Shown here: piece after piece, positions 55,905 to 64,000 of the stretch | Layout of the letters: each line of letters starts with the position of its first letter | Position numbering within the stretch: position 1 is the first letter of the stretch | Assembly (NCBI GenBank): GCA_001600175.1 | Contig: BCJC01000002.1 | Span: 874,318 to 938,317 of the forward strand | Origin: Erythrobasidium yunnanense | Taxonomy: Eukaryota > Basidiomycota > Cystobasidiomycetes > Erythrobasidiales > Erythrobasidiaceae | Reading direction: 5' to 3' | DNA: 64,000 bases | Program-made: the position numbers and the translations under genes | Notes under the pieces: generated by a model | What the model was told of the DNA's origin: nothing | What the model saw: the letters and a program-made list of their open reading frames with translations, nothing else | The model's database searches: none

Positions 55905-58900
55905 CTATCCAACCCACAGTCGCGCATTCTGGAATATCCGGAACCATGGTCCTTGACCCTTCCATTCCTTGATCTTCTCAGGCGGGACATAGGAATTCGA
56001 GCTGGCGATAGTCACACGCTCAGGATGCGGCATGAGCGCCAGCACTCGGCCATCAGGCGATTGTACACCGGCTACACCGTTCAAGCCGCCATTCGGGTTG
56101 TAAGGGTATTGCGTAGTCGGCTTGTTCGTAGCTGGATCGATGTAGCGCAATGGAATGAGACCCGATTGCGAACACGCTGCTGCAGAAGCCTCAGAAGCGA
56201 ATTCTGCCCTTCCTTCGCCGTGAGCTACAGCAACTGGCAGCCGCGATCCTTCCATAGCATTGAAGAAGACTTTCGAGGACTGTCTTGCATCGATTTCAAG
56301 CATACACACTCGACCTTCAAATCTCTCGCTCAGATTCGGCTTGAAGACTGGCCAGTCTTGTGCACCAGGAATCAGGTCTTGCAGCTGTCCGAAGAGCTGG
56401 CAGCCGTTGCAGACGGCGAGCGCGAAAGTATCTTTCCGGTCGGCTAAGAAGCTGCGGAACTCTTCCCTCGCTCGCTCGTGCAGCAGTATACTTTTCGCCC
56501 AGCCGCTTCCTGCTCCTAACACGTCTCCGTATGAGAAGCCACCACATGCCGCGATGCCCTTGAACTGCGATAATGTTGTTTCTCCAGAGATGATGTCTGA
56601 CATATGCACATCTACAGCGGTAAAGCCAGCTGCAGCGAAGGACCATGCCATTTCTACCTGACCGTTGACACCTTGCTCCCGCAGTATTGCTACTTTTGGC
56701 TTGTCCAATAAGGAAGACGTCGAAGCTATGCTGTAGGCGGGATCGAAAGTAAGCTGGTAGTTGATACCAGTATCTCCTTCGCGGCGTATACTGCTGAACT
56801 CTTCCTTAGCTAGAACTGGATTGTCTCGTAGAGACTGCATGCGGAAGCTTGTCTCAGACCACATCTCCTGAAGATTTGCCCTCGATTCGGAGTATGCGAT
56901 CTCTGCGCCTGATACGAAGGTGACTTGTCCGCTAGCTGCGGTCGAGCCGATGGAATGTATAGCTGACGAAGGTACGCCAGCGTGCACGAAGACAGCAGTG
57001 AAAGCCTCGAGGGCCGAATATCTAACCTGGAAGACAGCACCGAGCTCTTCATTGAAGAGCGCTGCGATAGGGTCGTCGTGCTTCGGCAGAGCGTCCAACG
57101 AGACGGTAATACCTGTCCTTCCTGCAAAGGCCATCTCGACAAGAGTGGTGAAGAGACCGCCGTCCGATCGATCGTGGTATGCGAGAACCATATCAGGATG
57201 CTTTTGACGTACGATCTGGCACGCCTCCAGGAAAGATCGCAGAACAGCTGCCTCTACCACATCCGGTGCAGCATCTCCGATCTGCTTGAAGGTCTGAGCT
57301 AGAGCTGAGCCTCCCATTCTCTGCTGGCCGGCAGCGAGATCTACGAAGACTAGGGCAGTGGGCTCATCCAGATCCGTCCGCAGGACAGGTGTCCACGTGA
57401 GATGAATATCGTTTGAGGGTGCAAAAGCAGTGACAATGAGAGATAGAGGAGCAGTTACTTGTTTCTGCCCCTCTTGATCCTTCCATCGCATGGCCATCGA
57501 CATCGAGTCTTTTCCGACTGGGATAGATACACCCAGTTTAGGACATAGGTCCATTCCGATAGATTCGACGGCTTCATATAGCAAAGCACCTTCTTGGCCG
57601 TGCGAAGAGGCGCACATCCAATTCGCACTGAGCTTGACACGAGCCAGACTTTCGAAAGAAGAAGCCGCGAGATTCGTCAAAGACTCCGCAACGGCCATTC
57701 TGGCTGAAGCTGCTGCCGATAGCAGTGCCAACGGCGTGCGTTCGCCCATAGCCATCGCCTCGCCGGTCTTGACGTCGAAGCCGTACGAGGTTTGAGTGAC
57801 TGCTACATCGGCCACGGGGACTTGCCAGGGTCCGACGAATTGATCCCGCGCGACCAGACCTGTGATGGATCGATCACCAATGGTGATGAGGAAGGATTTC
57901 GATCCTACAGATGGCAGCCGCAAGACGCGAGGAGCAGCTGTGTGGAGCAGTTCTGATATTTTGGAAGAAGGCGCGCTTGTCTGGTATCTGCGTAGAGTCG
58001 AGTCGAAAGCTGTGCGGGTCGGCTTGAAAGTGTCTGAGATTCTAGACATCTTGGGAGCTTTTCCAAAGAGTGTAGACATGCTGAGATTGATGAGTTCGTT
58101 GCCTAGAAGCCTATCCGTGACGATAAGACTCTGCTCTTCCGTCGCTTTGCCGACAACGGAGTAAGGGCATCTCTCCCGCTTGGCTATAGCTTCGAAGCGT
58201 GGGAGGTCTTCAGGTGCCACCGCCATCACGTATCGTTCTTGGCTCTCGTTACACCAGATCTCCATAGGTGACATGGCAGGATCGTCCACCAGTACGTCTC
58301 TAATTTCGAATTTGGCACCTAAGCCAGCATCGTGCACGAGTTCGGGAAGTGCATTTGAGATACCACCTGCACCGACATCGTGTATGGACTGAATAGGGTT
58401 ATCATCCAGTGCTTGGCAAGCAGTGATGACTTCTTGACAGCGTCTCTGCATCTCCGGGTTTTCTCTCTGTACGGATGCAAAGTCCAGATCTGCACTGCTT
58501 GATCCAGAAGCCATTGACGAAGCTGCTCCACCGCCTAGGCCAATAAGCATTCCGGGCCCACCTAAAACAATGATATTTGCACCCGGTGTGATCTTTCCCT
58601 TCAGTGCATACTGCGGTCTGACGTTACCCAGTCCTCCCGCAATCATGATTGGTTTATGGTATCCTCTGACTTCTTTCCCTCCATCGAGCGTATCGACTTC
58701 TTCTGCGAATGTACGGAAATACCCAGCAAGAGCAGGTCTTCCCCACTCGTTGTTGAATGCACAAGAGCCGAGTGGCGCTTCTAGCATGATGTCCAGCGCA
58801 GAGGCTATATGGCTGGGTTTCCCGAAATCCGTCTCCCAAGGCTGTCCGAAGCCAGGTATGAGGAGATTCGAGACGGTGTAGCCTGATAGACCAGCTTTAG

Positions 58901-59942
58901 GCTTTGAGCCCCTTCCTACAGCGCCTTCATCCCGGATCTCGCCGCCTGATCCTGTTGCGGCACCAGGGAAGGGAGAAACTGCCGTAGGGTGGTTGTGCGT
59001 CTCCACTTTGATAAGCATGGGCGTGTCTTCTTCTTTCGACGAGTATGTCCGGCCATCGAATGGCATGAAGCGCTGAGAAGGATAGCCTTCCATGACAGCT
59101 GCATTATCCGAGTATGCCGATATGGTATGCTGAGGAGTGATTTTATGCGTATTGCGAATCATGCCGAATAGGCTGTTCTCCTTTTTCTCTCCATCGATCG
59201 TCCAGTCTGCATTAAAGATCTTATGTCTACAATGCTCGGAATTGACTTGAGCAAACATGAACAGCTCCACATCCGTCGGGTTTCTGGTAGAGCAGAAAAC
59301 TTTCGCTAAATAATCGATTTCGTCTTTTGCTAAAGCTAAGCCGAGATCTGTGTTTGCTTTTACGAGCTTTGAGCGGGCTTCTTCGACGCTACCTAGCATG
59401 TCGACCGTCCGTAAAGGCGCGGGCTTGCCTTGTGCGAAGATCTCTTCTTCTTCAGGTAGTGAATACAGCAAGCGCTGTGTCATCCTGTCATAGAGACTGT
59501 TGCTGAAGGTGTTGACTTGTGTTTCTCCGACAATTGACTGGTCCGAAGTATTGAAGACATAGGCGACACCCCGCTCTACTCGCTTCACGCATTCGCCCAA
59601 CTTGCACATCCTCGCTATCTCTGAAGCTTTGCTAGACCAAGGCGAGATAGTCCCTCTTCTCGGAGCTACGAAGACTGCATTTTCGAAGGTCGCTTTGTTC
59701 TCTCCTAATAGAGCTTCTATGGCTCCGTTCGTAGCTTCTAGCGTATTGTCGTCTCCATAGCGTAGTAGAGCATCGAGGATAGCTCTCTCTGCATCTGAAA
59801 GCACTCGAGACGTCCAGACATAATGTAAGAAGACGCAGTCTACGGAACTGATCTGCGGCTGGGTCTTTTGGACAGAGGAGAGGAGGGTGGTTCTCTTGCT
59901 AGGAGAGATGGAGGAAGGACCGCGAAGGGTTAGGATAGGCAT
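55905..59942 (-). CDS. ADE6: Phosphoribosylformylglycinamidine (FGAM) synthase
   Basis: Intronless, 1345 residues, the usual eukaryotic length. Order: N-terminal PurS-like part, linker, two PurM-like halves and a C-terminal class I glutamine amidotransferase. Visible motifs: [37 protein letters not shown] cut short here, [47 protein letters not shown], the amidotransferase [10 protein letters not shown], catalytic Cys in [10 protein letters not shown], and LMPHPERV. It converts FGAR, glutamine and ATP to FGAM, the fourth step of purine synthesis, in the cytosol. Being the longest gene yet lacking introns is unusual in this window. Its stop lies 36 bases from the PTPA stop, so the transcripts probably overlap. 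Confidence 0.98.
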   Translation of the reverse strand: MPILTLRGPSSISPSKRTTLLSSVQKTQPQISSVDCVFLHYVWTSRVLSDAERAILDALLRYGDDNTLEATNGAIEALLGENKATFENAVFVAPRRGTISPWSSKASEIARMCKLGECVKRVERGVAYVFNTSDQSIVGETQVNTFSNSLYDRMTQRLLYSLPEEEEIFAQGKPAPLRTVDMLGSVEEARSKLVKANTDLGLALAKDEIDYLAKVFCSTRNPTDVELFMFAQVNSEHCRHKIFNADWTIDGEKKENSLFGMIRNTHKITPQHTISAYSDNAAVMEGYPSQRFMPFDGRTYSSKEEDTPMLIKVETHNHPTAVSPFPGAATGSGGEIRDEGAVGRGSKPKAGLSGYTVSNLLIPGFGQPWETDFGKPSHIASALDIMLEAPLGSCAFNNEWGRPALAGYFRTFAEEVDTLDGGKEVRGYHKPIMIAGGLGNVRPQYALKGKITPGANIIVLGGPGMLIGLGGGAASSMASGSSSADLDFASVQRENPEMQRRCQEVITACQALDDNPIQSIHDVGAGGISNALPELVHDAGLGAKFEIRDVLVDDPAMSPMEIWCNESQERYVMAVAPEDLPRFEAIAKRERCPYSVVGKATEEQSLIVTDRLLGNELINLSMSTLFGKAPKMSRISDTFKPTRTAFDSTLRRYQTSAPSSKISELLHTAAPRVLRLPSVGSKSFLITIGDRSITGLVARDQFVGPWQVPVADVAVTQTSYGFDVKTGEAMAMGERTPLALLSAAASARMAVAESLTNLAASSFESLARVKLSANWMCASSHGQEGALLYEAVESIGMDLCPKLGVSIPVGKDSMSMAMRWKDQEGQKQVTAPLSLIVTAFAPSNDIHLTWTPVLRTDLDEPTALVFVDLAAGQQRMGGSALAQTFKQIGDAAPDVVEAAVLRSFLEACQIVRQKHPDMVLAYHDRSDGGLFTTLVEMAFAGRTGITVSLDALPKHDDPIAALFNEELGAVFQVRYSALEAFTAVFVHAGVPSSAIHSIGSTAASGQVTFVSGAEIAYSESRANLQEMWSETSFRMQSLRDNPVLAKEEFSSIRREGDTGINYQLTFDPAYSIASTSSLLDKPKVAILREQGVNGQVEMAWSFAAAGFTAVDVHMSDIISGETTLSQFKGIAACGGFSYGDVLGAGSGWAKSILLHERAREEFRSFLADRKDTFALAVCNGCQLFGQLQDLIPGAQDWPVFKPNLSERFEGRVCMLEIDARQSSKVFFNAMEGSRLPVAVAHGEGRAEFASEASAAACSQSGLIPLRYIDPATNKPTTQYPYNPNGGLNGVAGVQSPDGRVLALMPHPERVTIASSNSYVPPEKIKEWKGQGPWFRIFQNARLWVG

Positions 59943-60372
59943 GGTGAAAAGTGGACAGCCAAAAAAGCGTGACCAGGCTGAAACGATAGATAAGAGTGAG
60001 CAGCTGCGTTTCTTCTGCTGACTTTATGTACTTGCTGTCGTGTGCGATTCAAGCTAAGCTCGCAGTCCGTCTAGCTAGCTAGTCGCACTTTTAGGGGTTG
60101 CTCGAGAAGCTCTTGCCGTCTTCGGTGTCGCAAATACAGGAGGTGCACACAGCTTCAGCATCCTGCATAGATCAGTATCGATAGAACTTACGCAATGCAG
60201 CCTAGATAGATGCAAGGTGGGCCGGCAGTCGACAGAAGAAAGAAACGTGCAAGAAGTGAAGACGGCATGGGGCTTGTACTGCGACTGACTGCAATGCTAC
60301 ATTTTGTACATGGGGTAGATGAATGACGCGGTATATGTAGCGGTATGCGATGTGCGACTGCTCTGTAAATGA
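59943..60372. promoter_or_regulatory. Promoter region of FGAM synthase gene
   Basis: Between the FGAM synthase start and the 3' end of the uS14m gene, both on the minus strand. No named motif; no gene seen. Confidence 0.35.
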
Positions 60373-60901
60373 CTACCAGGACGCCTTCTCCCAGCCTTCA
60401 AGCTCTCCTCGTCTAGCTTTCAGCTTGAATTGGTGCTGTAGCAGTAGATAAAGTCAGCTTTGTAATACTTTCATAGATATGTAGGATCAGGCTCACCCTG
60501 CACAATCCCCATTCTAGACCTTTGCTCAGGACACCTCGACCTCGTCCAGTTTCCGTACATCTGCAAAGTCATAGCGACGCTATCAGTTATTCTGCTAATG
60601 TTGATAATATGGATGAAGCCAGCTCACCTCTCTTTGACCGATACAGGCCTCGTCTTGTTTGAAAAGATACTCCTTGAGGCCAGAGCGAGTTGCGCCTGAT
60701 GCCGGACCTGCAGCAACATATTATCCATCAGAACCGTGTCCCTATGTTGTTTGTTGTCGAAGTCGGGTGCACCCTCTGCGGCAGAGTCTCGTTTCTTGCG
60801 AGATAGAGGAATGACCGTCGTAGCAGCTCTGTAGATTGCACTGCTTCACGGCGTTGCATGTCGCGTAGCACTCGTATGTTGGGATATACACGCCCTGACA
60901 T
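60373..60901 (-). CDS. MRP2: Mitochondrial small-subunit ribosomal protein uS14m
   Basis: Four exons (60901-60773, 60707-60628, 60560-60497, 60435-60373) give 111 residues. PNIRVLRDMQRREAV, LLRRSFLYLARNETLPQRVRHQ, TRPVSVKERCTETGRGRGVL, GLCRHQFKLKARRGELEGWEKASW are the family blocks, including the C-terminal KASW-type ending. uS14m (yeast Mrp2) binds the head of the mitochondrial small subunit. The Cys of RCTETGRGR is kept. Exons are so short that the gene is nearly invisible without splicing. Intron 1 uses GTGCAC, a weak donor, but the joined frame is conserved across it. Confidence 0.92.
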
Positions 60902-61508
60902 GGCGGCGAAAGATTGGGTGGTGATGCTTGAAGAAAGTCAGAGAAGCAAGGAGCTCGCAATCAGTCTGCAAGCAGGTCAGTCTTTTGCCAACTGAATACT
61001 GGCTGTTTTGACAGCGGTACACCTATCTACACTGTATTCCTGCATAGGATGTAGTAAGGCAATCAAGGGCAAGAAGCTGCCTGCTTTTCGTTCAAGCGAG
61101 AGAACGCTCGACCGGCGTGGGCTGACTTCGCCTACCTATCCCAATGCTGGCGTCGTACATCACACCCAATTCGACTGCATGACTTCTCTCTGCTTTCGTC
61201 TCGCGCAAGTGCTTGATTCATCTGGCTTGGCTGGACCGGACGAGGTCCGTGAGCCATGTGAAGTCCTCATCACATCGTTTGGCCTAGGCGCATCAAGATT
61301 GAATCACATCGCGAACTCATCAAGCAGCAGCATCAAGCGAGATGAGTATATAAGCAGCAGAGAATCGCTCGTTCCGTCCTGCTCTTCATCAAAGCTCACC
61401 TACTGAACTCACCCAATCTCATCTCGAACCGCAAAGCAATCTTCCCATAATCAATGTAAGCTATCTTCTTCGTTTCTAGCTAGAACTATGCTGATAACGA
61501 TGTTTCAG
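60902..61508. promoter_or_regulatory. Divergent spacer with a probable 5' UTR intron
   Basis: A reading at 61008-61406 (+) starts without ATG and is Ser-rich low complexity; I do not call it. A consensus intron (GTAAGC at 61456 to TTTCAG at 61508) ends right before the ATG at 61509 of the next gene, so it is probably in that gene's 5' leader. Confidence 0.4.
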
Positions 61509-61916
61509 ATGAGCTACCGCACCATTCGAAGCGTATCATCCTGCTCCACTCTCCAACAAGCTCACGAAGAGCCACTGCCGCTCTATTCTTCCTCGCCCTT
61601 CTCCACATCCGAGATGGTTCTCGTATCTCCATCCTCATCACCGACAGCTGGCCTCAGCTCTCCCCTAGGTGCAATTCACCAAGCCGATCCATCTGCCGTC
61701 AGTAAAGGCATGCGTGCTCTATGCAAGCTTGTTCCAAAGAGTATTCTAGCTAGACGGATGCAGAAAGCATCTAGTCCGGAGAACGTAGCGAAAGCCGCAA
61801 AGGAGATTGATGAGAAGGCGAAATTGAAGGAAGAAGCAGAGCGCCAGAAGAAAGTCGAGGAGATCCTAGAGGCGGATCGTATCATGGACTACAACCTCAA
61901 GCAGTGGGGGTTCTAA
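61509..61916 (+). CDS. Hypothetical small protein with charged C-terminal helix
   Basis: 135 residues from ATG 61509, just after a likely leader intron; an upstream in-frame ATG at 61488 would fall inside that intron. The N-terminal half is Ser/Pro-rich. The C-terminal half has GMRALCKLVPKSILARRMQKA and a long Lys/Glu helix (AKEIDEKAKLKEEAERQKK), ending DYNLKQWGF. No signal peptide, no membrane segment, no recognised domain. The helix could form a coiled coil. It is divergent from the uS14m gene and lies 166 bases before PEX5. Confidence 0.6.
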   Translation: MSYRTIRSVSSCSTLQQAHEEPLPLYSSSPFSTSEMVLVSPSSSPTAGLSSPLGAIHQADPSAVSKGMRALCKLVPKSILARRMQKASSPENVAKAAKEIDEKAKLKEEAERQKKVEEILEADRIMDYNLKQWGF

Positions 61917-62082
61917 ACTATTCTTATCTTTCTGTAGATGGGTCGTTATAAGTATGTTGTCAGTGTTCAGTACCTTTTTCAGCCGGTTGTACGATAGCCG
62001 GGGTCTCTCGAGAAATTTCCCTTTCTTTCCTTCTTATTACCATCTAATTCTTGAGGATCAATATGCACCTTACTACTCCACG

Positions 62083-64000
62083 ATGAGCGGGTTCCTACAG
62101 TCTCTGGTCAGCGCCGACGATGCCTGCGGGCCAGTCAATCCGCTCGCATCGCTCGTCAAGGGCGTGCACGGCGAGGGGAGCCAACTCGGACGGGTGCGTT
62201 TGCGCAATCATCGGCCACCTACCTCTTCTTACTGATACGTTGCGCACTAGGACCGCTTTGCACCTCTTCCTGGATCATCCTCATCTGCCGGCGCAAGCTT
62301 TCGTACGCAACCTCTACATCCCTCAGAAGCACAAGCAGACGCACAAGCTCGCGCATTCTTCGAGCAATCGCAGCAACAACACCATAACGCAGGTCCATAC
62401 CACTTCGATGCGCTCCAGAGAGCTCTGCCGGCTCCAGGAGGGTGGAGCGGCGATGTCCAATATCAGCAGCATAATGCAGAACTAAGCGAAAGGGCATGGG
62501 AGAAGAGTCGAGCATTCGAAAGACCTGCTTCTGCGCCTGTACCTGCGTGGGCAGCTGATTTCGCAAGAGAACAGCAGCTTCAGCATGATAAGTCCCAGCA
62601 TCGAATGGCCACGCCGGACGTTCTGCAGCATCAACAACAGCAGCCACAGCAAGGTACATATCAACATGTGCAGAATATGTCTATGGGAATGATGCAGGGC
62701 CCGATGATGCCAATGCAGCAGTTCATGCAACAGCCGATGATGCCGGGATATATGCCTTATGAAACCCAGCAGCAACTGATGGTACAGGAGCCTGCGGTGA
62801 AAGAAGCTACCAAAGTAGATCAGGGCGCTACAAGTATGTAGACTTCCTATAATGCTTCTCCGTACAGCATGCTGATGAGCTGGTTTTACAGCCTCGAATT
62901 GGGAAGCTGCCTTTCTGGAGCATCTAGAGAAGTCGTCTACTGTACAACAAGAAACACCCATCTTCGATGTATCTCGCGACGCTCCGCACGAATCACTCAC
63001 CGCTCGCCCGCATTCGCCATCCCAGCTACCACAAGGCAATGACCAAGACATGCTTTCGAAGACCGCTGGCGAGCTGCTCCAGAATCTCTCGCATGATATG
63101 CAGACAAATACGAAAATGCGAGAGTCCAGCTTCATGAACCTCATGAAGAGGCTACGAGATAAGGAAGTCACGGTCAACGGAGATCAGATGGTCCAGCAGG
63201 GAGAACCAGCAACGCTCGAGACAAGCACTACCACCAACTCGGCTCCTCAAGCTCAAGCTACGTCAATTCCAGTAGACTTCTCCAGAAGCACAGTACAGCC
63301 GATCTGTGTCTTCCCGCAAACAGCTGTGCGAGAAGGACAATTCGCGACGTCACAAAGCAGCGAGACGAAAGTGGAGGATGAACGACATACACCAAATTTG
63401 GAGGAACTGCAAGCTGCATACGACGAGATGAACGCTTCTCTCGATAGCGAGATTGCAGAGAGGGCGAAGAGGGCATTCCAAGGAGATGGCGGAGGGGCTA
63501 TGGCTCTTGAAGACACGGACGAAGATATAGGCCTTTCGCGAGCGCAGATGGAAGCGATGACTGCTGTGCCTGGAGCTTCTTCAGCTTGGGAAGAAGATTT
63601 CGAGTTCGATACTCAGCTTCTGCGTAATGGACCTGCTCCTCCTACCATGGAAGATATGTTATACAGAAATGCGCAGCAAGATGAGTGGGCGAGCTACCAA
63701 GAGCAGTTTGATAGCCTCGACGCGACATCGACCGGTCTTCAACCTCGCAATGCATCGATACTCGCGAATTATCCATTCCATGTGCGCAACCCATACATGC
63801 TGAACAGACAGCACCGGCAGCATCTTCCTCGTGATACATTACTTGAGAAAGAAGCGGATGTACAAGCTCATCCAGACAGCTCGCTAGCTTGGCTCGGCCT
63901 AGGCTTGAAGCAACAAGAGAACGAGAGAGAAGCTTTGGCCATCTCGGCTCTACAGCGAGCTGTCGAGCTGGATCCTCAGATGAAAGAAGCCTGGCTAGCT
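62083..64000 (+). CDS. PEX5: Peroxisomal PTS1 receptor PEX5, N-terminal part
   Basis: Exons 62083-62193, 62251-62833 and 62892 onward, cut by the window end after 600 codons. The start has the conserved Cys (DDACGPVNPLASL) that is monoubiquitinated for recycling. A long Gln-rich disordered part carries diaromatic Pex14/Pex13-binding motifs: WAADF, WEAAF and WEEDF, plus less perfect W-rich sites. The TPR domain begins near YPFHVRNPYM, with SSLAWLGLGLKQQENEREALAISALQRAVELDP as the first repeat helices, read in parts. PEX5 carries SKL-type cargo into peroxisomes. The remaining TPRs lie to the right. Both introns (57 and 58 bases) join in phase. Confidence 0.93.

Noticed and set aside
61008-61406. 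Reading of 132 codons before the small orphan gene
   Set aside because: Starts with TTG, Ser-rich low complexity, sits in a divergent promoter region.
1-64000. Transposons, LTR elements, CRISPR arrays, rRNA or tRNA genes
   Set aside because: Looked for reverse-transcriptase, integrase and transposase motifs, repeated ends, spaced repeats and tRNA T-arm motifs by eye; none was convincing.

Overview
The window reads as nuclear DNA of a basidiomycete fungus. Nearly every gene is cut by short introns, mostly 47-70 bases, with GTRNGT donors and CTGAC/CTAAC branch sites. Genes are packed on both strands, and two genes encode seven-helix proteins with a DUF6533-type signature (WDxxxTxxxExxYxW ... 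RYL) that is typical of Basidiomycota. I cannot name the class or species. I found no rRNA, tRNA, CRISPR array, transposon or viral element.

Layout. 1-8 kb: start of an Fmp30/NAPE-PLD-like phospholipase (-), a Ser-rich membrane protein, a Ser/Thr-rich single-pass protein, a small secreted protein (-) and a degenerate kinase. 9-22 kb: an Mte1/ZGRF1-like protein, the golgin Coy1/CASP, an unusually short Mediator subunit 14 (-), a G-protein alpha subunit (-) and diphthamide synthesis protein DPH2 (-). 22-27.7 kb: a more lineage-specific stretch with two tandem secreted paralogues, a small Cys/His-rich gene lying between them, a hidden proteasome chaperone Poc4-like gene (-) and an orphan gene. 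28-35 kb: SAGA subunit Spt7, ESCRT-III Snf7 (-) and a Pus9-type pseudouridine synthase. 35-39 kb: a tandem pair of DUF6533 seven-helix genes. 39-44 kb: a peroxisomal carrier, an AAAP amino-acid permease and U3 snoRNP protein IMP3. 44.6-52 kb: a second copy of the small Cys/His gene, a luciferase-domain (DUF5519) protein (-), an X-family DNA polymerase (-), an orphan (-) and Fmp52 (-) with an in-frame stop. 52-64 kb: a three-part fusion (dimeric barrel, carboxymuconolactone decarboxylase, alpha/beta hydrolase), PP2A activator PTPA, FGAM synthase (-), mitochondrial uS14m (-), a small orphan and the peroxisomal receptor PEX5, cut by the window end.

Most genes are unrelated housekeeping genes. 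The only thematic links are two peroxisome genes (carrier and PEX5), two transcription co-activator subunits (Med14 and Spt7) and the two local gene families.

Exon structures were inferred by eye from splice signals, phase and family conservation. For the spliced genes the exon lengths were checked to add up to an open frame. Points worth following up are the secreted pair with its interleaved small gene, the dispersed Cys/His family, GC-AG introns at about 4 percent of those modelled (5 of about 127), an intron present in only one of the two seven-helix paralogues, the truncated Med14, the Fmp52 stop and the three-domain fusion.
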